Source: Chitinophaga pinensis (GTDB taxonomy: Bacteria; Bacteroidota; Bacteroidia; SXHM01). From it: a stretch of DNA of 5,476 nt. Positions 1 to 5,029 of the stretch are shown in pieces. Location: positions 1 through 5,476 of the forward strand of contig CAMDBK010000215.1 of assembly GCA_945889235.1 (NCBI GenBank). Reading direction: 5' to 3'. Both the position numbers and the translations under genes were made by a program. How positions within the stretch are numbered: the first letter of the stretch is position 1; each line of letters starts with the position of its first letter. Below the pieces are notes generated by a model that saw only the letters and a program-made list of their open reading frames with translations, was not told the DNA's origin and made no database searches.

Positions 1-393
1 GGAATTGCAGGCAACGGACAAAACCTTGCTGAACGACTGGCAAAAGCGGTTGAAAAAATTTCACCACTGAAAGTGAAACTTGTAAATGTTACTATCAACA
101 AAGAAAACCCTGCTGAAAACAAAATAGATATTTCCATTTCAGAAAATGAAATAGAAAATAAAGTAGTAATAGTTGTTGATGATGTGTTAAACTCCGGAAA
201 AACGCTGATGTATTCCATTCGCCACATTTTGCAGGTAAATCTTAAAGCCCTGCGCATTGCTGTACTCGTTGACCGCGACCACAAACGCTTTCCCGTAAAA
301 GTTGACTATGTAGGTATGGAACTCTCTACAACGTTGCAGGAGCATGTAAGCGTTGTATTTGGCGGTAAAAATGAAGGGGTTTTTATTGAGTAG
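1..393 (+). CDS. PyrR-type phosphoribosyltransferase, 5'-truncated by the window edge
   Basis: Frame 1 is open from the first base to the TAG at 391-393, giving 130 visible residues. The phosphoribosyl-pyrophosphate loop reads VVIVVDDVLNSGKTL (visible residues 55-69), with the paired Asp expected in type I PRTases. It is followed by AVLVDRDH and VDYVG, a spacing typical of the PyrR family (uracil PRTase / pyr attenuator), and the opening GIAGNGQNLAERLA resembles the early PyrR segment. PyrR proteins are about 165-180 residues, so roughly 40 N-terminal residues lie outside the window. A GTG at 73 could be mistaken for a start, but the upstream residues fit the family and belong to the protein. 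PRPP-dependent base transfer is a family inference. I see no proof of RNA-binding attenuator function, and Bacteroidota copies are usually annotated only as phosphoribosyltransferase. Its 3' end overlaps convergent aroK by 11 bp. Confidence 0.88.
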   Translation, partial: GIAGNGQNLAERLAKAVEKISPLKVKLVNVTINKENPAENKIDISISENEIENKVVIVVDDVLNSGKTLMYSIRHILQVNLKALRIAVLVDRDHKRFPVKVDYVGMELSTTLQEHVSVVFGGKNEGVFIE

Positions 394-889
394 AAAGAAC
401 AACCTCCGCCAACCCCTTCACATCCAGACTAACCCCGTTTACCACCACATCAGCCTGTGAGTAAAACTTTTCGCGTTGCTCCAAATGCTCTTCAATAAAC
501 TTCTCAAGGCTTTTATTCCCTGTATTTTTTAAAAGAGGCCGTTCATTTTCACTTTGCGAAAGCCGTTTAGCCAGTGCAGCCACAGGCATTTTAATATACA
601 CCACCTTGCCGGCACTCTTCATCAGTTCTATATTCTTCCCAAAGCATGGCGTTCCACCGCCCGTAGCAATCACATGATTATCTAATTTGCACAATTTCTC
701 AAGATACAACCGCTCATACTTTCTAAAACCCTCCTCACCATCCACCGCAAAAATATCAGCAATCCTTCTTCCGCTGCGCATCTCAATATGCCCATCCAAA
801 TCAGCAAAACCATATCCCAGCAACTTCGCCAGCTTCTTACCGGCAGTACTTTTTCCGCTGCCCATATACCCAATCAAAAAAACCAACAT
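383..889 (-). CDS. aroK: shikimate kinase
   Basis: This 168-residue protein has the normal length for a cytoplasmic shikimate kinase (about 165-180), which phosphorylates shikimate with ATP in the chorismate pathway. All hallmarks are present: the Walker A loop GYMGSGKS (residues 7-14), the DLD shikimate/Mg motif (30-32), FRKYE (55-59) with the shikimate-binding Arg, the GGGTP loop (77-81), the lid RPLL (117-120) and a late REKFY (139-143). The ATG at 887-889 puts Walker A at the usual distance from the N-terminus, so the start is secure. It lies 46 bp downstream of the SDR gene on the same strand. I see no TAnnTTTG box in that gap, so co-transcription with the SDR gene is plausible. Its stop lies inside the 3' end of the convergent phosphoribosyltransferase gene, and there is no hairpin terminator between the two. 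Confidence 0.96.
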   Translation of the reverse strand: MLVFLIGYMGSGKSTAGKKLAKLLGYGFADLDGHIEMRSGRRIADIFAVDGEEGFRKYERLYLEKLCKLDNHVIATGGGTPCFGKNIELMKSAGKVVYIKMPVAALAKRLSQSENERPLLKNTGNKSLEKFIEEHLEQREKFYSQADVVVNGVSLDVKGLAEVVLSTQ

Positions 890-909
890 ACAATATGAAA
901 AACCTGATT

Positions 910-937
910 ACTGATAACCGATAACTGATAACCGATT
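910..937. repeat. 14-bp tandem repeat (two units) between SDR gene and aroK
   Basis: The unit ACTGATAACCGATA at 910-923 is repeated at 924-937 with one change in the last base. GATTAC also occurs on both flanks (906-911 and 934-939). The second unit runs into the SDR stop codon (TAA, complement of 936-938). It fills most of the 46-bp gap before aroK. From memory, similar TGATAACCGATAAC-like strings are scattered in intergenic DNA of other Bacteroidota. I can assign no function. Confidence 0.7.
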
Positions 938-1742
938 ACCTTGATTTTATATCCCCTTCCTTCGCCACCGCATTAAACACCAGTCTATCCGTTAGAGCAG
1001 GAAAAATTTTATTCAGCCACACCGCCAGTTTCCCCTGTGCAGTCAATACAATTGTACGTTTACGTTTCATAACAGCGCTCACAATTTCTTCCGCAACTTG
1101 CTCAGCCGTCATCATCTTTCCTTCATCCCTCGGACTTTCCCCCTGTGTACTTCCGTCAGCCACCAGCGCAGCATTGCGCACATTTGAAGCTGTGTACCCC
1201 GGACAAGCAACCAATACATGCAAACCCGTTTTCAGGTTCTCAATCCGCAGCGCATCCAAAAAACCCTGCATCGCAAATTTAGAAGCAGAATATCCCGTTC
1301 TCCCCGGCAAACCATTATATCCCGCAATAGACGAAACCCCCACCACCGAACCTTTTGCTTTCAACAAATAAGGCAAAGCATATTTTGTGCAATACACCGT
1401 TCCCCAAAAATTAATATCCATCAGCTTACGCATCACATCAAGGTTAAGCCCCGCAAAAAGTGCCCGCATAGAAATACCAGCGTTATTAATTAACACATCA
1501 ATTCCCCCGAAAGTTTCCACCGTTTTTTCAATCAATACTTTGCAATCATTCTCCCTGCTTACATCACCTGCAACAGTCAAAACCTGACCGCCAGTCTTTC
1601 TCAGTTCAGTCGCAGCCTTTTCCAGGTTGTCGCTGTTTCTGCCCGAAATAACAACGTTAGCTCCACGTTTTAAAAATACTTCGGCACATGCTTTTCCTAT
1701 ACCTGAACTTGCACCGGTAATAATCACAGTTTTATTTTTCAT
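936..1742 (-). CDS. classical short-chain dehydrogenase/reductase (SDR), substrate unknown
   Basis: From the ATG at 1740-1742 this gives 268 residues. The Rossmann cofactor motif is TGASSGIG (9-16), with GDVS at 59-62 and NNAG at 86-89. The full catalytic tetrad is visible: Asn111 (DINFWG), Ser138 (VSSIAG), Tyr151 and Lys155 (YSASK). Arg35 after the second beta strand (ISGRN), with no acidic residue there, suggests NADP(H) over NAD. The PGYTAS segment (181-186) follows the usual post-catalytic PG. The C-terminal 40 residues, with hydrophobic LAVWLNKIFPALTDRL, resemble the DHRS7-like / COG0300 type, possibly membrane-associated. Substrate cannot be read from sequence. A GTG at 1767-1769 would add nine residues, but those codons start inside the 33-bp repeat and overlap a likely -7 box, so the ATG is preferred. 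It is divergent from hemH and probably co-transcribed with downstream aroK. Confidence 0.92.
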   Translation of the reverse strand: MKNKTVIITGASSGIGKACAEVFLKRGANVVISGRNSDNLEKAATELRKTGGQVLTVAGDVSRENDCKVLIEKTVETFGGIDVLINNAGISMRALFAGLNLDVMRKLMDINFWGTVYCTKYALPYLLKAKGSVVGVSSIAGYNGLPGRTGYSASKFAMQGFLDALRIENLKTGLHVLVACPGYTASNVRNAALVADGSTQGESPRDEGKMMTAEQVAEEIVSAVMKRKRTIVLTAQGKLAVWLNKIFPALTDRLVFNAVAKEGDIKSR

Positions 1743-1747
1743 CTCTG

Positions 1748-1755
1748 CAAAAGTA
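1748..1755 (-). promoter_or_regulatory. putative Bacteroidota -7 box for the SDR gene
   Basis: On the minus strand this reads TACTTTTG, an exact match to the Bacteroidota TAnnTTTG -7 consensus. It ends five bases before the preferred ATG, so transcription would begin at or next to the start codon. I found no TTTG -33 element 19-21 bases upstream; that position falls in the 33-bp repeat. Confidence 0.4.
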
Positions 1756-1763
1756 GCTGAATT

Positions 1764-1796
1764 TGTCACTTCGAGCGTAGTCGAGAAGCCATAATA
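1764..1796. repeat. 33-bp direct repeat, copy 1, imperfect palindrome
   Basis: It is identical over 33 bp to 1811-1843, with a 14-bp spacer. The core CTTCGAGCGTAGTCGAGAAG can fold as a hairpin: CTTCGA pairs with TCGAGAAG leaving a two-base bulge, with loop GCGTAG. From memory, short GTCA(C/T)TTCGAGC-type elements are dispersed between genes in many Bacteroidota. It abuts the SDR gene's 5' end. Confidence 0.85.
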
Positions 1797-1810
1797 AACA
1801 AAATCAACAC

Positions 1811-1843
1811 TGTCACTTCGAGCGTAGTCGAGAAGCCATAATA
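1811..1843. repeat. 33-bp direct repeat, copy 2, imperfect palindrome
   Basis: This is a perfect second copy of 1764-1796 in the same orientation, with start-to-start distance 47 bp. It ends 34 bp before the hemH ATG, so it sits just upstream of the hemH promoter region. Perfect identity in non-coding DNA suggests recent duplication, gene conversion or constraint. Confidence 0.85.
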
Positions 1844-1860
1844 TTTTGCATCATTTTCAA

Positions 1861-1868
1861 TACCTTCG
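1861..1868 (+). promoter_or_regulatory. possible -7 box for hemH
   Basis: TACCTTCG matches TAnnTTTG at all but one base and lies nine bases before the hemH ATG. TTTG at 1845-1848 could be a -33 element, but the 12-bp spacer is shorter than the usual 19-21 bases, so the promoter is tentative. The predicted leader is only a few bases, and no Shine-Dalgarno sequence is present. Confidence 0.35.
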
Positions 1869-1877
1869 CCACCCTAT

Positions 1878-2882
1878 ATGAAAACAGGTGTTCTCCTCAT
1901 CAACCTCGGCACTCCCCTTAGCCCCTCGGTTTCCAATGTCCGCAAATACCTCTTTCAGTTTCTCAACGACCCCCGCGTAATTGATATTCCATGGCTTGCC
2001 CGGAAATTGCTTGTCAACCTCATTATCGTTCCTTTCCGCGCCCCAAAGTCAGCTAAAATCTACAAACAGCTGTGGACAGAAAAAGGTTCACCTCTTCTCA
2101 CCTATGGAATTGAATTACAAGAAAAAGTTCAGCAGGAATTAGGAAATGAATACGTTGTTGAATTAGCAATGCGTTATCAGCAACCCTCCCTCGAAACTGT
2201 ATTAAAAAAAATGCGCAAACAGAATTACAAAAAAATAGTTGTAATTCCCTTGTACCCTCAATATGCGTCATCCAGTACAGGCTCCACGCTTGAACTGGTG
2301 TTAAATAAAATCGCAACGTGGTATGTAATCCCCGAATTAAAAGTCGTAAGCCAGTTCTATGATAATGAAGGTTACATCAATTCATTTGTTGAGCGCGGAA
2401 AACAATACAACCCCGCAGAATACGACCATGTTATTTTCAGCTTTCACGGCTTGCCCGTTCGCCAGGTCGATAAAGTTTATGACAATGCAAAACCCTGCTC
2501 AGATCACAATTGCGAAAACGAAATATCAGACGAAAACTATTATTGCTACAAAGCCTCTTCATTCGCAACTGCAAGAGCAATTTCCGGAAAATTAAATATA
2601 CCAGAAAGTAAATACACAGTTTCTTTTCAGTCAAGATTAGATAATAAATGGCTCAAACCTTTTTCAGATAAAGTAATTGAGCAAAAAGCCAAAGAAGGCA
2701 TTAAGAAGTTACTGGTCTTCTCTCCCGCATTTGTAGCAGATTGCCTTGAAACTACTATAGAAATAGGTCATGAATATTCAGAAATATTCACAAGCAACGG
2801 CGGAGAAAAACTTCAGCTAGTAGAAAGCCTCAATGCACATCCTTTATGGGTAACTACCATTGCCCGAATGGCAAAGTCATAA
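1878..2882 (+). CDS. hemH: ferrochelatase
   Basis: The 334-residue protein inserts Fe2+ into protoporphyrin IX, the last step of heme synthesis. The start fits the family: GVLLINLGTP at residues 4-13 is the conserved opening. Further landmarks are WTEKGSPLL (66-74), the VVIPLYPQYASSSTGS stretch (121-136), FSFHGLP (187-193) with catalytic His190, FQSRLDNKWLKPF (250-262), and FVADCLETTIEI (285-296) with the conserved acidic residues Glu291 and Glu295. Length is normal for bacterial HemH. Between residues 207 and 233 there is an inserted Cys-rich segment (Cys207, Cys212, Cys223) like the internal [2Fe-2S] region of some bacterial ferrochelatases, but the expected fourth Cys position holds Ser228. 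Codon use changes from C-ending to A/T-rich near codon 75. No SD sequence is visible. A strong terminator follows the stop by three bases. Confidence 0.96.
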   Translation: MKTGVLLINLGTPLSPSVSNVRKYLFQFLNDPRVIDIPWLARKLLVNLIIVPFRAPKSAKIYKQLWTEKGSPLLTYGIELQEKVQQELGNEYVVELAMRYQQPSLETVLKKMRKQNYKKIVVIPLYPQYASSSTGSTLELVLNKIATWYVIPELKVVSQFYDNEGYINSFVERGKQYNPAEYDHVIFSFHGLPVRQVDKVYDNAKPCSDHNCENEISDENYYCYKASSFATARAISGKLNIPESKYTVSFQSRLDNKWLKPFSDKVIEQKAKEGIKKLLVFSPAFVADCLETTIEIGHEYSEIFTSNGGEKLQLVESLNAHPLWVTTIARMAKS

Positions 2883-2885
2883 AAT

Positions 2886-2916
2886 AAAAAGCCCCGCGAA
2901 TTTCGCGGGGCTTTTT
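2886..2916. terminator. bidirectional Rho-independent terminator between hemH and T9SS cargo gene
   Basis: This is a perfect inverted repeat: AAAAAGCCCCGCGA (2886-2899), loop ATT (2900-2902) and TCGCGGGGCTTTTT (2903-2916). The nine inner pairs are GC-rich. The A tract on one arm and T tract on the other give a U run in either direction. It lies 3 bp after the hemH stop and about 30 bp past the stop of the convergent minus-strand gene, so it can end both transcripts. Confidence 0.95.
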
Positions 2917-2948
2917 AAACACAACAACACTCAATTTTGCTAATTGAA

Positions 2949-4727
2949 TTAGTGCAACAGAACCCTTCTTCCAAAGGATTTGAATTCGTTACTAAGGTTA
3001 ATCAGGTAAATGCCGGTAGCTAAATCACCAACAGGTATGCTAATCTGGTTTTTGCCTGAGTATGCTTTTCCGGTAGTATTTGTAACCTGTCTTCCGCGGG
3101 CATCAAATAAAGTAATAGTATAAAGTTCATTATTTCCTGCATTGAATACTACTGCCATAGTTCCATTGCCCTGGTCATATGCATTTACAAGGTTGAAGTC
3201 TGTAATAGCATCGGCACAACTTACAGCAACTACGTCTGAGTATCTTACATTCCCGTCAAAATCTGTTTGCTTTAAGCGGTAGTAAGAAGTTCCGCCAAAC
3301 GGACTGTAATCAATAGAACTGTAATTAATAATGCTGTTACTGTTTCCAGCTCCGTCAACTATAGTTACATCTTCAAAAGTTGTTCCGTCAAGGCTTCTTT
3401 GTACAGTGAAAAAATCATTGTTGGTTTCCGAAGCAGTTGTCCAGTTAATTGCTACCTGCCCGTTGTTACATTCTGCTGCAAAACGTATCAACTCAATTGG
3501 AAGCGGGTTGCTTTCGTCAACTAAAGTCCAGACTTCAAAATAATCATATTCATTTGCTATTGAAATTTGCAATGTATTAGCTGTGCCATCAACCCCAGGA
3601 TTAATTGTGGGGAGCATATTTCCTGCATTCATTTCAGGCCCCCATAGCCAGTCGCCCCACAAACCAGAACCAAAAGGATTAAATCGCTGAGGTCTTAAAT
3701 CTGTTTCTACAATTCCGCCATTGTTACTAAGCCAGTCGGTATCTGACCATTTGAATACCATTTTACTTTTAGGTCTTCCTGCTGAAGTATACCCGCTATT
3801 ATATAGAGTGACAATCCAAAAGCGGTCAATTACATTGAAATGGTTAGCAATACCTGCATCATTAGCAATGTGGTTTACATTAAGGGGGCCCGAAGGTACT
3901 TCAGGCCAAGGTTGGTTTTGTGGATTATCTGAAGGGTAAGTGGCAAATCCCATATAACCCGATCCTGGACTATCTTCAGTACCAGCAGTGGTTTTTGCAT
4001 AAGTAAAGGTAAGATCTTCACCTGCTGCATTAGTAAAGGGTATTTTGTAAATAGTAGGGTTTGCGGGAAAATTGTTACTTATATTCCATTTTACAGGACT
4101 ATATCCAGGACCTGTTGTTCCACTCAAAGTTGTTGATGGTTGTGTTTCACTTTTTATATGTCCAAGCGGAATACCTAATGCAACGTTATATGTTATTGCT
4201 GTAGTTAGTGGGTTTGTAATTTCTAAACTATGAGCCTCAGAGAGTGAACCGGGAATACCCAATATAAGTGTTTTGTCAGTAAGAGATAAAATGCCTGCAG
4301 GTGAAGCATATCCCCCACCCACTTTCGTATCTATTTGCAGGGTTTTGTTGCTTGTTCCGGCTAATGTAAGATTGTTGAAAAAAGTAATTTCACTTCCTTT
4401 GATGTTTTGAGCAGCCCCATCTAAAAAAACGATTCCTTCATTTGAAGCAAAAACACCATTTATGTCATTATTCTCCCAATCTCCTGAAACCTCTAAAGTT
4501 CCTTTATTTGTAATTACTCCACTTGTTTGATTTTCAAAGGAGCCGTCAATATTTAAGAATGTGCCTGTCGCTATATGCACGCCTGCTCCATTATTATTCA
4601 AATAAGGTTGGGCATTTGATAACAATGAAACGAAGGTGCTCCCAATAAGAAACGAGTATGTTACAACTTGCTTTTTAGATATTGATTTAATGTAAAATTT
4701 CTTCATGTTTTGAGAAATTAGTTTCAT
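2949..4727 (-). CDS. secreted or surface protein with T9SS type A C-terminal sorting domain
   Basis: From the ATG at 4725-4727 this is 592 residues. A Lys-rich n-region and hydrophobic stretch VVTYSFLIGSTFVSLL lead to SNA|QPY, a likely signal peptidase I site after residue 39. Residues about 50-130 hold short Gly/Asn-rich beta-strand repeats (FLNIDGSFEN, TLEVSGDWEN, FFNNLTLAG), suggesting a beta-solenoid-like fold. The middle (about 200-400) has no domain I recognise. Residues about 409-505 match the Bacteroidota FN3/Ig-like module beginning LPIELIRF, with INWTTASETNNDFFTVQRS. The last 75 residues, with ITLFDARGRQV, LATGIYLINL and the basic end FGRRVLLH, are a type A T9SS sorting signal, so export through SprA-type machinery and surface attachment or release is expected. 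The only two cysteines, 420 and 504, flank the Ig-like module. Alternative starts are ATG at 4704-4706 (585 residues, shorter signal peptide) and a TTG at 4739. Ligand or role is unknown. Confidence 0.88.
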   Translation of the reverse strand: MKLISQNMKKFYIKSISKKQVVTYSFLIGSTFVSLLSNAQPYLNNNGAGVHIATGTFLNIDGSFENQTSGVITNKGTLEVSGDWENNDINGVFASNEGIVFLDGAAQNIKGSEITFFNNLTLAGTSNKTLQIDTKVGGGYASPAGILSLTDKTLILGIPGSLSEAHSLEITNPLTTAITYNVALGIPLGHIKSETQPSTTLSGTTGPGYSPVKWNISNNFPANPTIYKIPFTNAAGEDLTFTYAKTTAGTEDSPGSGYMGFATYPSDNPQNQPWPEVPSGPLNVNHIANDAGIANHFNVIDRFWIVTLYNSGYTSAGRPKSKMVFKWSDTDWLSNNGGIVETDLRPQRFNPFGSGLWGDWLWGPEMNAGNMLPTINPGVDGTANTLQISIANEYDYFEVWTLVDESNPLPIELIRFAAECNNGQVAINWTTASETNNDFFTVQRSLDGTTFEDVTIVDGAGNSNSIINYSSIDYSPFGGTSYYRLKQTDFDGNVRYSDVVAVSCADAITDFNLVNAYDQGNGTMAVVFNAGNNELYTITLFDARGRQVTNTTGKAYSGKNQISIPVGDLATGIYLINLSNEFKSFGRRVLLH

Positions 4728-4834
4728 TTTTATAGACAACCCTTTTTGAAGGTTATAAATATCATTATTTATGATGTAAAAATAGGGTATATAATCTAAA
4801 ATAGCGAACCATAATTTTAAAATAATTAAGTTTC

Positions 4835-4842
4835 CAAATTTA
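4835..4842 (-). promoter_or_regulatory. possible -7 box for the T9SS cargo gene
   Basis: The minus strand reads TAAATTTG, an exact TAnnTTTG match, in the intergenic region about 107 bp before the ATG at 4727. A TTG lies 22 bases upstream, slightly beyond the usual 19-21 spacing. This would give a leader of about 100 nt, which includes a small imperfect hairpin (AACCTT paired with AAGGGTT, 4738-4754). The region is very AT-rich, so a chance match is possible. Confidence 0.3.
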
Positions 4843-5003
4843 TTATTTTTATCTTAAACAGATGCAATTAATAGATAAACAGCATGTTTTTTATAGTTCC
4901 CGAGTAATAAAGGATAAGAAACAATGAAGCAGATTTCTTTATTACAGTGGTAAAGATAGAAATTTGGTTGAATATTTTCTACCTCCCCGAAAAATTGAAA
5001 TCC

Positions 5004-5011
5004 TACATTTG
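5004..5011 (+). promoter_or_regulatory. putative -7 box for the pabB-like gene
   Basis: TACATTTG is an exact TAnnTTTG match, ending 18 bases before the ATG at 5030. The predicted leader is about a dozen bases. I see no good TTTG -33 element at the expected distance. Confidence 0.45.
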
Positions 5012-5029
5012 CCCTGCTAAACAGGATTA

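Larger units (their letters stand above)
4740..5029. other. AT-rich divergent intergenic region
   Basis: About 300 bp separate the minus-strand T9SS cargo gene from the plus-strand pabB-like gene. It holds the two candidate -7 boxes listed separately, the small leader hairpin at 4738-4754 and a 5-bp inverted repeat ATCAT/ATGAT (4761-4775). A 21-codon ATG frame at 4862-4927 has no supporting features. I see no tRNA, riboswitch-like structure or operator with convincing symmetry. Confidence 0.6.

Noticed and set aside
73..393. GTG at 73 as the start of a 106-residue protein
   Set aside because: The upstream in-frame codons encode residues matching the PyrR family (GIAGNG...LAERLA), so the gene is simply cut by the window edge.
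1174..1587. Several plus-strand open frames opposite the SDR gene
   Set aside because: They are low-complexity, basic or Pro/Ser-rich translations antisense to a complete SDR with all catalytic motifs, so they are shadows.
1764..1843. A CRISPR array made of the two 33-bp repeats
   Set aside because: There are only two copies, the 14-bp spacer is too short, the repeat continues to within a few bases of the SDR gene, and no cas gene is nearby.
2931..2947. Second hairpin TCAATT/AATTGA between hemH and the T9SS gene
   Set aside because: It has only six pairs, almost all A-T, with no U tract. The GC-rich hairpin at 2886-2916 explains termination for both genes.
4862..4927. A 21-codon ATG frame in the intergenic region
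   Set aside because: It has no ribosome-binding site, no recognisable peptide and is expected by chance in AT-rich DNA.
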